This document shows, piece by piece, positions 1 through 5,974 of a stretch of 8,935 nucleotides of DNA. The stretch lies in the NCBI GenBank assembly GCA_023430285.1, contig JAEZAV010000188.1, positions 1 through 8,935 of the forward strand, given 5' to 3'. The notes under the pieces are model-generated. The model made no database searches. It saw nothing but the letters and a program-made list of their open reading frames with translations, and was not told the DNA's origin. The translations under genes were made by a program, and so were the position numbers. Numbering within the stretch: position 1 is the stretch's first letter; each line of letters starts with the position of its first letter. The DNA comes from Methanobacteriota archaeon (GTDB taxonomy: Archaea > Methanobacteriota > Methanobacteria > Methanobacteriales > Methanobacteriaceae).

Positions 1-599
1 CCCATTTTTCCAGAACTCATGTTAGTAATTCCCCTAACAGAATCTATTGCCTCATAAGTTCCGCCAGCACTGATGAGAACCTTTTTACCCCTAAGTTTAC
101 CCTCAGATGTTTCACGTAAAGCTTGGAGCACTATGTCATCAATGGCCGGAAATTTAGCCTTGCCTTCTTCCCTTTTGGGCTCTAAAAATAGTATTCCTTC
201 TTCTTTTAATCTATCTATATTCTGCGAAACAGCACGATACATTGACTCATGCATGGAGGGAACAAAGACAGTTGGAGTTTGATAACCAAACCCAGTTATT
301 AAAAGGGTGCTGATTGGATTGTCTGCCATTTTATAGGCAAATTTACTTATTATATTTGCTGTGGCTGGTGCCACCAGTATCAGATCTGTCTGGGCATACT
401 TAACATGCTCAATATCCCCTGTAAGTTCTGTTACTACCTTTTGACCCGTGGCAAACTCCATGGCATTCGGATGAATTATGTTACACGCATCTTCGCTCAT
501 GAAACATTTAACATCAAAGCCTTGTCTCTTCAGTTCCCTAGCTAATTTAACACATTCTGTTGCTGCAATACTTCCTGTAACACAGAGCACAATTTCCAT
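1..599 (-). CDS. coaBC: Bifunctional phosphopantothenoylcysteine decarboxylase / phosphopantothenate-cysteine ligase (CoaBC/Dfp), N-terminal half, cut by window edge
   Basis: CoaBC couples cysteine to 4'-phosphopantothenate (CoaB) and decarboxylates the product with FMN (CoaC), giving phosphopantetheine for coenzyme A; it is a cytosolic enzyme. I translated the open frame from ATG at 599-597. About 199 codons are visible of a family length near 390-400, so the C-terminal part is missing. The start MEIVLCVTGSIAA is the typical flavoprotein (HFCD) beginning. The decarboxylase histidine lies in EHVKYA (about residue 75), followed by the PATANIISK motif and the substrate-clamp-like PSMHESM. From about residue 167, KVLISAGGTYEAID and SVRGITNMSSGKMG open the CoaB domain. 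An AGGTGG ribosome binding site lies just upstream of the ATG. The KH gene ends only 11 bp upstream, so the two are probably cotranscribed. The archaeal type is inferred from the overall pattern. Confidence 0.94.
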   Translation of the reverse strand, partial: MEIVLCVTGSIAATECVKLARELKRQGFDVKCFMSEDACNIIHPNAMEFATGQKVVTELTGDIEHVKYAQTDLILVAPATANIISKFAYKMADNPISTLLITGFGYQTPTVFVPSMHESMYRAVSQNIDRLKEEGILFLEPKREEGKAKFPAIDDIVLQALRETSEGKLRGKKVLISAGGTYEAIDSVRGITNMSSGKM

Positions 600-610
600 T
601 TAACCCACCT

Positions 611-1108
611 TCAGTTTCTGTCAACTACCAAAACAGTTTTTTCGCCTGTTAGAAGTTCAATTATTTCATTAAGCACATCGAGTCTTCCAGGAAGCCTTCT
701 TGAATCTTCCTGCACTATCCTGATCTTGTATTTATCATCACCATCTTTACCATACACAACATTAATTCCTGAAACCCTTGCAGGTGATAAAATATCTTTA
801 CTTACAGATTTCAAATCAGAATCTTGACCTACCACCCTAATCTTCTTACCTACAGTTCTGGAAAGTTCTCTCACGATCTTACCATTTTTACCTATGAGTT
901 TGCCGACCTGATCCTGATCTGTGACAATTATAACAATATCTCCAACTTCGATGGTTTTTTTAAATCCAATTTTTCCATCACCAATTTTGAAGAGCACCTT
1001 AGCAATGTCCAAGTCAATTTGTGAGATTTCACCACTTTCAAGCTTGTTCTCACAGCCCTGACATAAAATTCCACTTTTTAAACAGACATCACATACTGGT
1101 AAAACCAT
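611..1108 (-). CDS. Zinc-ribbon plus KH-domain RNA-binding protein (NusA-like)
   Basis: A 165-residue probable cytosolic RNA-binding protein. Residues 6-19 form a short CxxC...CxxC zinc-binding knuckle (CDVC and CQGC). A KH domain covers about residues 55-93, with its RNA-gripping GxxG loop GKNG at 73-76 in the context VGKLIGKNGKIVRELS. Residues 108-160 resemble the second KH domain of NusA at their start (LSPARVSGINVV), but where a second GxxG would fall there is LPGRLDVLNE, so this half looks degenerate; that reading is my inference. The start is secure: GGAGG lies 7 bases before the ATG, while an earlier overlapping ATG is followed at once by a stop. It ends 11 bp before coaBC and is likely cotranscribed with it. 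Archaeal NusA-like proteins are linked to transcription or ribosome work, but the exact role of this zinc-ribbon form is not known to me. Confidence 0.85.
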   Translation of the reverse strand: MVLPVCDVCLKSGILCQGCENKLESGEISQIDLDIAKVLFKIGDGKIGFKKTIEVGDIVIIVTDQDQVGKLIGKNGKIVRELSRTVGKKIRVVGQDSDLKSVSKDILSPARVSGINVVYGKDGDDKYKIRIVQEDSRRLPGRLDVLNEIIELLTGEKTVLVVDRN

Positions 1109-1277
1109 TCACATTCCTCCTTTATTGTTATTTTGCTATCGTTACAAAAATTATTATTTGATTAGGTCCTTGACTCCCAAAAAAACAAATTGAGCCAGAT
1201 AAGAGAAGTATCAAGATAAATAAAAATTCAAGCAATTAATGAAATTAAAGAATAAGAACCTGTTAAACTTCGAGTAA

Positions 1278-1293
1278 ATCATAAATTTTTCCC
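1278..1293 (-). promoter_or_regulatory. Candidate BRE/TATA promoter for the KH-coaBC unit
   Basis: On the minus strand the site reads GGGAAAAATTTATGAT, an A-run followed by a TTTATGAT box, close to the methanogen pattern of an A-rich BRE followed by a TTTATATA-like box. Transcription would start about 25 bases further on, near 1255. A competing TATA-rich stretch lies upstream at 1417-1431. AT-rich sequence gives many chance matches, so the assignment is weak. Confidence 0.3.
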
Positions 1294-1300
1294 TATTTTG

Positions 1301-1343
1301 TACATCACACCTGAAACTTTTGATGTAAAAACAAAAACAGGTG
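1301..1343. repeat. Interlocked inverted repeats (possible pseudoknot or operator)
   Basis: TACATCA (1301-1307) is the exact reverse complement of TGATGTA (1321-1327). The loop between them begins with CACCTG (1308-1313), which is the exact reverse complement of CAGGTG (1338-1343). The two pairings interlock, as in an H-type pseudoknot, or could be alternatives. At DNA level they could equally be protein-binding half-sites. Function unknown. Confidence 0.4.
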
Positions 1344-1490
1344 ATTATGATTTTATTTGGGCTCTTCTTCCATAATTATAAATATAGTGATTTTAATTTG
1401 ATACTATTTTATTGAATTTTATAATATATAATGTTGCATTTGGATTAAACATTGATAAAATCAAGGTTGGCGTTTATTTAAAGTACATCT

Positions 1491-1541
1491 AAAAAAAATT
1501 AATAAAAGCGGACGGGCACTCTTAATTAGTCGCATCCATCC
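1491..1541 (-). terminator. Hairpin plus T-tract terminator after the surface-protein unit
   Basis: On the minus strand GGATGGATGC (1541-1532) can pair with GTGCCCGTCC (1519-1510), allowing G-U pairs and one mismatch. A TTTT run (1507-1504) and an 8-T run (1498-1491) follow. The wobble pairs favour the minus-strand transcript. Archaeal termination relies mainly on the T-tract, so the hairpin may be secondary. It lies about 60 bp after the lipoprotein stop; a weaker 7-T run (1573-1567) lies closer to it. Confidence 0.5.
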
Positions 1542-1603
1542 TTTGAATCCCTATGAATTTCCAATCAAAAAAATAATTGATTATCAGTTTTTTTCAAACC
1601 AAT

Positions 1604-2131
1604 TTACTTTGCACTGAAACTGTTGATAATCAGGTTGAAATTATTTTGTTCATTCTTGAAATCACTTTGATTCGCTACACAAAGTATCACGTAGATAGTA
1701 CCGTTTTCATTCAACCATACTGCCCTGTACTCCCTAGGATTTGTTGAATTGGTTGTGTAAACATTTTCTAGAGCACCGGTCCCATTTACAGTTATATTTC
1801 CTTCAGATACTTGCTGATATCCTGTATCATTGAAAAATGTAGCATAGTTTGACGCATATGCTGCAGATAGGTTGGATGCTGTGGCGTTTGGTTTTTGTAT
1901 TACCACAACTGTGGATGGGCTGCCCGATTGCATAGAATTCGGATCTGCAACTGCTGCTACTGCATTTGGAGCAGTTGGATTGGCAGTTGCCCATTCGCCA
2001 GGATAGTTGAAAGAAATATTGTTCTGGGAATATGTTTGGGTCTCGTTATTTTTTTTGTTGTCTGTTACACATCCAGACACCATCACCACTGCACACAGTA
2101 GAATAAATAGGATAACTAAATATTTTTTCAA
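1604..2131 (-). CDS. PsbP-like surface lipoprotein, sequon-rich
   Basis: A 175-residue secreted lipoprotein. Residues 1-20 form a signal peptide (MKKY, a hydrophobic run, then VSG) ending in a lipobox with Cys21 as the likely lipidation site. The mature part starts with a hydrophilic linker and then ISFNYPGEW, the opening strand typical of PsbP-like domains found in many methanogen lipoproteins; the C-terminal part (IYVILCVANQS to LIINSFSAK) fits the last strand and helix of that fold. I count ten N-x-S/T sequons (NET, NIS, NAT, NLS, NDT, NIT, NGT, NST, NGT, NQS), consistent with archaeal N-glycosylation outside the cell. The start is TTG at 2131-2129, chosen because a GAGGTG ribosome binding site lies six bases upstream and no in-frame ATG precedes the signal peptide. 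It follows the membrane-protein gene by 24 bp, so the two are probably one operon. Ligand and role unknown. Confidence 0.82.
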   Translation of the reverse strand: MKKYLVILFILLCAVVMVSGCVTDNKKNNETQTYSQNNISFNYPGEWATANPTAPNAVAAVADPNSMQSGSPSTVVVIQKPNATASNLSAAYASNYATFFNDTGYQQVSEGNITVNGTGALENVYTTNSTNPREYRAVWLNENGTIYVILCVANQSDFKNEQNNFNLIINSFSAK

Positions 2132-2155
2132 TTTTTACACCTCAATAACTGCAAA

Positions 2156-2740
2156 CTATCCTGTGCTGTTACCTGTTTTAGTTGTTGTTCCCGTTGTAGA
2201 GGAACTGTTCTTTTTCGTTGTGTTAGTTGTTTTTGTGGTTTTGTTGGTGGTAATTGTCTTGTTAGCAGTTGTGTTGGTGGTGTTGTTTATAACAGGAAAT
2301 GCACTGTCATTAACTGTCATGGTTACTGATGAATTGTTGGAGGGCATACTCATGACATAAACACCATAGCCTGTTCCAACAAAAAATGCTGCAACTAAAA
2401 AAACAATCAAAGCAACCTTTCCCTTGGACATTCCAGATGATTTTGGTTCAACAGGGACTTTCTTGGGAGTTGTAACATACTTCTTTATCAATTCTTCCTT
2501 TTCTACAGAATCTTCTTTCTCCTTAAGAATTTCTGATTCAAGAGGAGTTTCATCTACAGTTTTGCCCTGTAGTCTTTTTATCCGATCCGCAGCCAAAATA
2601 GTTGATAATTTATCTTCCAAAACCCTTTTTTCCCGACTATATTGCCTTTTAGATACCTTACCATCGGCAAATTGGGTTTCTAGCTTTTTTAAGCTTTTTA
2701 ATAATCTATCTTTATCTGAAACTATATTAATCCTCTCCAT
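2156..2740 (-). CDS. Single-pass membrane protein with SHOCT-like N-terminus and Asn/Thr-rich outer tail
   Basis: A 194-residue protein of unknown function in three parts. Residues 10-50 are charged and helical, and the stretch LETQFADGKVSKRQYSREK resembles the short SHOCT-type motif often found next to membrane segments; residues 60-105 are acidic then Lys/Pro-rich. Residues about 109-131 form one transmembrane helix (VALIVFLVAAFFVGTGYGVYV) preceded by lysines, which puts the N-terminus in the cytoplasm. The last 60 residues are almost entirely Asn, Thr, Ser and Lys, with eleven N-x-S/T sequons, so the outer tail is probably heavily glycosylated. The ATG at 2740 has no ribosome binding site in the usual place: it is preceded by CCTCCTACAC, and the only GGAG is about 26 bases upstream. 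In-frame stops rule out an upstream start. It is first in a unit with the PsbP-like lipoprotein, so both likely act at the cell surface. Confidence 0.75.
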   Translation of the reverse strand: MERINIVSDKDRLLKSLKKLETQFADGKVSKRQYSREKRVLEDKLSTILAADRIKRLQGKTVDETPLESEILKEKEDSVEKEELIKKYVTTPKKVPVEPKSSGMSKGKVALIVFLVAAFFVGTGYGVYVMSMPSNNSSVTMTVNDSAFPVINNTTNTTANKTITTNKTTKTTNTTKKNSSSTTGTTTKTGNSTG

Positions 2741-2744
2741 GTGT

Positions 2745-2798
2745 AGGAGGTTTATAAAATTTTATCTCCTTACGATTTTTAGGGTCTTTCCCAAAAAT
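2745..2798 (-). promoter_or_regulatory. Structured mRNA leader of the membrane-protein operon
   Basis: Two stem-loops can form just before the start at 2740. On the minus strand ATTTTTGGG pairs with CCCTAAAAAT (2798-2775) with one bulged base and an AAAGA loop. Then AGGAG (2770-2766) can pair with CTCCT (2749-2745) around the 12-base palindrome ATAAAATTTTAT (2765-2754). The second pairing would hide the only Shine-Dalgarno-like sequence. Pairings are read by eye; regulation is inferred. Confidence 0.4.
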
Positions 2799-2831
2799 AG
2801 TAAACACTTTTTATTATGATCTACTTTTAAA

Positions 2832-2844
2832 ATATAAAACTTTT
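2832..2844 (-). promoter_or_regulatory. BRE/TATA promoter of the membrane-protein/lipoprotein operon
   Basis: The minus strand reads AAAAGTTTTATAT, a close match to the archaeal pattern of an A-rich BRE followed by a TTTATATA-like box. A start about 25 bases downstream would fall near 2808 and give a leader of roughly 68 bases before the ATG at 2740. It lies in the 249-bp gap between pheA and this operon, after the pheA T-tract, exactly where a promoter is needed. Confidence 0.55.
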
Positions 2845-2960
2845 ACCATGAATCATTTCCTGATCCCAAAACAAAACATCAATATCCTAACCTTAAAATC
2901 AATTTTATTGCCAAATAATATGATATAGATTTAAAGTGGCTGAAAATCTGTAGGTAACCT

Positions 2961-2968
2961 AAAAAAAA
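2961..2968 (-). terminator. Oligo-T terminator after pheA
   Basis: Eight consecutive T residues on the minus strand, about 20 bases after the pheA stop codon, with no strong hairpin. Archaeal RNA polymerase commonly stops at such tracts. The flanking TTTTTTTTAG sequence recurs at the terminator near 1491. The next gene downstream has its own promoter. Confidence 0.5.
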
Positions 2969-2989
2969 TGTTATGTTTGCTTTTATTCT

Positions 2990-3820
2990 TCAATATCTCT
3001 GCGCAGGATATGAACCTAAAACCTTAAGAAATCCCACCTTGGATTTTATGATATCTAAAATGTTGCTGATTGATTCATCAGTTCTGTGCCCATCAAAATC
3101 TATGAAAAATATGTACCTACCGAGTTTTTCCTTAGATGGTCTTGATTCAATCTTGGTCAGGTTAATATCAAATTTAGCAAATATTTCGAGTATGTGATAA
3201 AGTCCTCCGGGCTTATCTTCCCTCATAGAAAAAACCACAGATGTTTTATCGTTACCTGTAAATTCATGATCTGTTTTACCCAGAACAATGAACCTAGTTA
3301 AGTTATTCTTGTAATCCTGAATATCTGAAGCAGCAATTTTGAGGCCGTAAATTTCTGCAGCCCTCTTGGTTCCAATTGCTGCACTATCTTTCCTACCCCT
3401 TACCATCTCTGCAGCTGCAGACGTGCTTGGTGTTGAATTGACAATCACTCCCATGCTGTCAGTGAATTTCCTGCACTGTGAAAGTGCTTGAATGTGGGAG
3501 TAAACATATTTAATATCCTCAATACTCGCATCTGTATTGATTAAAAGATTGTGACTTATGGGAATTATGATCTCCCTCTTAATTTTCAGGTCGTAGTCGT
3601 GCACCATCAAATCCAAGGTAACACCAACAGGACCCTCAATTGAATTTTCAATGGGTACCACACCCATATTCACATCTCCATTTTTAACAGCTTCTAGAAC
3701 ATCTAAAATGGAATCATAGCCCAAAAGATCCTTTCCCACTTGGCTTGCTGCCTGTTCTGTGAATGTTCCTGAAGGTCCAAAAAATCCTATAAGTTCGTGT
3801 TTTTGAGTCGTTTCTATCAC
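2990..3820 (-). CDS. pheA: Prephenate dehydratase with ACT regulatory domain
   Basis: Converts prephenate to phenylpyruvate, the committed step to phenylalanine, in the cytosol. The 276-residue protein has the mono-functional length (no chorismate mutase part). Dehydratase motifs: GPSGTFTEQA (15-24), VPIENSIEGPVG (55-66), SHIQALSQC (108-116), STSAAAEM (132-139) and NLTRF (173-177), whose TRF holds the catalytic threonine. An ACT domain follows from about residue 192, with GGLYHIL (205-211) and ESRPSK (225-230), the sites that bind phenylalanine, so feedback inhibition is expected from the family. The GTG at 3820 is the only ordinary start in the frame, but it has no well-placed ribosome binding site, and the frame stays open upstream to inside the ligase gene without another start, so the N-terminus is uncertain by a few residues. 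It lies 53 bp after the RNA ligase, is probably last in that operon, and an oligo-T terminator follows. Confidence 0.95.
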   Translation of the reverse strand: MIETTQKHELIGFFGPSGTFTEQAASQVGKDLLGYDSILDVLEAVKNGDVNMGVVPIENSIEGPVGVTLDLMVHDYDLKIKREIIIPISHNLLINTDASIEDIKYVYSHIQALSQCRKFTDSMGVIVNSTPSTSAAAEMVRGRKDSAAIGTKRAAEIYGLKIAASDIQDYKNNLTRFIVLGKTDHEFTGNDKTSVVFSMREDKPGGLYHILEIFAKFDINLTKIESRPSKEKLGRYIFFIDFDGHRTDESISNILDIIKSKVGFLKVLGSYPAQRY

Positions 3821-3873
3821 CCTTTGATGATTGGAACCTTTATCATCCTGAATTTCATTCTCGATGTTTCTGG

Positions 3874-5154
3874 TCAGTACAATCCGCCCCTTAAATAATT
3901 TGATATTCTGTCAGTTGTAGATTGATGTATCCTTCTTATAACTGCTTTCCCATTGTCGAAGGAGTGGACAATCGCAACCACACCAAGATCTCTTAAATGT
4001 CTAGCAAATTCCTCTGCATCATCTTTATTTTCAACGTGGATTACAATATCTTCAAAAGCAGAATTATCTCCCGAAATATGCTTTATGGTATTTACCATCG
4101 GGAACAGTATGGATTCTCCCAGAAGGTGTGCCCTTTTTCTAATTTCATCTTCAGACTCATCAAGTTCAAATGCCTGAAATCCCTCCCTTATGACCCTGCT
4201 AAAAAAGAAAGATCTGCCAAAATCAAATGGATAATTGAAAGCATACTCTATTTCTCCTAGATGTGCTCTGGAGGTCGTGTACTTAACTGGTTCAATTACC
4301 ATTTCCGGATCCTTGATAACCACTCCCTCCCTATCTTCGTTACCCATTACTTCGATAATGTCAAATATCCTCTCTACAGCCTCTTCAATCGGTATGATGC
4401 CATAAGATTTAACGGATGGAAGGTTGTAAGAATCTAATAATTGGTATTTTTCTTTTATAGTCAGTGTTTCGTTGGTAGTTTTGTACCTCAGATCAAATAT
4501 TCTGAATCCTAGCTTTCCAATTTCCCTGTAGTGATGGGTCACGTATGGATTTTCAGTTCCAACCATTTCACCGCAGATCACGAGTTCAGGGTTATCATTG
4601 AAAAAATCTTCCATATCCAATATTTCAGGAGCTTTTTTGGTTGTGTAAGGACATATATAGCCCCCTCTTGTGAAAGCCTTTATTTTATGGTTTATCAACG
4701 CCAGTCTAACATTGTAACCATTCATCTTCTCTTCCACTGCAACTTTGGTTTTGAAGTGGTTCGCCAACGATGGATTTAAAAGAAGAGTCCGCCTTATCTT
4801 TGGAAATCCCCTGACTATCTCGATCTTATTTCCAAAACAGATCATGGTTCCAGATTCGATGTGTCCAACATCCTTTCTGAACTGAAGCCCCTCCACACCC
4901 TGGCCACTGTAGAACTTGATGTTCCCATTTTTAAAGGATCTTTCAAGATTTTCAGATTTTAGATCCAGCATTGTGGGAAGTAATTCAGTTATGAATTCTG
5001 GCATTGATACTTCAATTTCTTGGCCACATTCTCCGCAGCTTAAAAAAAAAAATTTGTGAGATTTTGATTTTCCCACTTTAACACTCACATCATGGCCACA
5101 TCTAGAACATTTGGATGGTGAAATGAATTCAACCAACCTCCTCAAGTTCTGCAA
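3874..5154 (-). CDS. ATP-dependent RNA ligase, archaeal MthRnl/Pab1020 family, with extra N-terminal zinc ribbon
   Basis: A nucleotidyltransferase that activates itself with ATP on a lysine and joins RNA ends; the Methanothermobacter enzyme is a homodimer known for ligating and circularising single strands. Motifs in order: I KMNG with the AMP-accepting Lys143, Ia FTRGG (161-165), III LVICGEMVG (191-199), IIIa GFRIFDLRY (216-224), IV REGVVIK (275-281), V EPVKYTT (288-294) with Lys291; residues about 300-426 are the family-specific C-terminal part. Residues 17-43 add a zinc ribbon (CSRC and CGEC). The active lysine of the Methanothermobacter enzyme is Lys97, so this protein is about 46 residues longer in front. 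The start is unsettled: TTG at 5154 gives 426 residues; a strong AGGAGG (5142-5137) directly abuts an in-frame TTG at 5136 (420 residues); the first in-frame ATG at 5004 would lose the ribbon and lacks a binding site. It overlaps the end of the upstream CBS gene, so translation is probably coupled. Confidence 0.93.
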   Translation of the reverse strand: MQNLRRLVEFISPSKCSRCGHDVSVKVGKSKSHKFFFLSCGECGQEIEVSMPEFITELLPTMLDLKSENLERSFKNGNIKFYSGQGVEGLQFRKDVGHIESGTMICFGNKIEIVRGFPKIRRTLLLNPSLANHFKTKVAVEEKMNGYNVRLALINHKIKAFTRGGYICPYTTKKAPEILDMEDFFNDNPELVICGEMVGTENPYVTHHYREIGKLGFRIFDLRYKTTNETLTIKEKYQLLDSYNLPSVKSYGIIPIEEAVERIFDIIEVMGNEDREGVVIKDPEMVIEPVKYTTSRAHLGEIEYAFNYPFDFGRSFFFSRVIREGFQAFELDESEDEIRKRAHLLGESILFPMVNTIKHISGDNSAFEDIVIHVENKDDAEEFARHLRDLGVVAIVHSFDNGKAVIRRIHQSTTDRISNYLRGGLY

Positions 5155-5950
5155 TGTATTCTATAATATCTGTCTTTGTTATTATTCCTACAAGTGAACC
5201 TTCTTCCTCCACAGGAATACCGCTGTATCGGTTTTCAAGCATCATGGTTGATACTTGTTCCAATGTGGAATCTGGATCGATGGTTCTAACGTTTTGAGTC
5301 ATCACATCTTCCACCAGTAGGTTTCTAATCCTTGAATTTTTGTACTTGTCAGGCACAATTTTCCTGAAGGATATCATTGCATTTGCAACATCCTTAGCAG
5401 TCAAAATACCAACAAGAACATCATCTTCCACAACAGGTAACCTTCCCACTCCGTTGTCTATTAAACTTCTCCTTGCATGTACTAACCTATCTGTCGGACT
5501 CACAGAGATAATTTCACTGCGCATTCTGTCGGAAATTTTGGTTACGTTGTATGGTTTTCCCTTGCAGATTTCTAGGAAGCTAGTTTTTGTAAGAACCCCT
5601 ATAACTTCATCTTTACTTACAACAGGCATTCCATCGAGTTTTTCTTGGATCATTATCTGGGCAACCGTACCAAGACTTTGATCTGCTTCGACAACCAGAG
5701 GATCTTGTTCCATTACAGTTGAAACATGGAAATGTGATGGTGGTAGTTTCCCATACTTGGAAGATCCAAGTCTCATGGCTATATCCTTCTCTGTAACCAT
5801 TCCAACAAGTTCTCGTACATGATCAGAATTGGTGTTGACAACTGGAAGTCTGGATATCTTGTGTTTTTTCATTAGTTTTAGGGCGTCTGGGATGTTCTGA
5901 TCTTTATCTACCAGTACAATTTCTTCCTTCATTATGTCTTTTACGTGCAT
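5129..5950 (-). CDS. Four-CBS-domain protein (IMPDH-related), fourth of the array
   Basis: A 273-residue soluble protein made only of CBS domains, at about residues 2-60, 75-128, 139-196 and 211-268, forming two Bateman modules that in this fold bind adenosine ligands such as AMP, ATP or S-adenosylmethionine. The ligand-contact signature G-h-h-T-x-x-D is intact in domains 1 (GMVTEKD), 3 (GILTAKD) and 4 (GIITKTD), but domain 2 reads GVLTKTS, with Ser124 in place of Asp, so that site is probably non-canonical. No catalytic domain is present; the 'IMP dehydrogenase-related' name only reflects the shared CBS pair. ATG at 5950 has a GGGGG-type binding site at good distance. It starts 24 bp after the previous CBS gene and its end overlaps the RNA ligase frame, so it is in the same operon. 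It is closest in pattern to its upstream neighbour. Target unknown. Confidence 0.94.
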   Translation of the reverse strand: MHVKDIMKEEIVLVDKDQNIPDALKLMKKHKISRLPVVNTNSDHVRELVGMVTEKDIAMRLGSSKYGKLPPSHFHVSTVMEQDPLVVEADQSLGTVAQIMIQEKLDGMPVVSKDEVIGVLTKTSFLEICKGKPYNVTKISDRMRSEIISVSPTDRLVHARRSLIDNGVGRLPVVEDDVLVGILTAKDVANAMISFRKIVPDKYKNSRIRNLLVEDVMTQNVRTIDPDSTLEQVSTMMLENRYSGIPVEEEGSLVGIITKTDIIEYIAELEEVG

Positions 5951-5974
5951 TTTATTCCCCCTAAACTTGTTTCA

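Larger units (their letters stand above)
1109..1603. other. Gene-free intergenic region (495 bp) with terminator, promoter-like boxes and inverted repeats
   Basis: No convincing gene on either strand; the frames are broken by stops every few codons and the DNA is strongly AT-rich. Read on the minus strand it holds, in order, the end of the surface-protein unit (terminator at 1491-1541), a TATA-rich stretch at 1417-1431, an interlocked pair of inverted repeats at 1301-1343, a better BRE/TATA candidate at 1278-1293, a 7-T run at 1179-1185 and the ribosome binding site of the KH gene near 1116. If transcription starts just after the 1278 element, the KH gene has a leader of roughly 150 bases, long for an archaeal mRNA. 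A small RNA gene is possible but I see no known family. Confidence 0.6.

Noticed and set aside
1510..1541. GC-richer island in AT-rich DNA considered as a tRNA or small RNA gene
   Set aside because: It does not fold into a cloverleaf and lacks the T-loop sequence; a hairpin followed by T-runs just after a gene end fits a terminator better.
2007..2360. Plus-strand frame encoding a strongly hydrophobic, Val/Leu-rich 'membrane' protein
   Set aside because: It is the antisense of the Asn/Thr-rich tail: AAC/ACC/ACA codons read backwards give Val, Leu and Phe. No binding site, and both minus-strand genes beneath it have clear domain structure.
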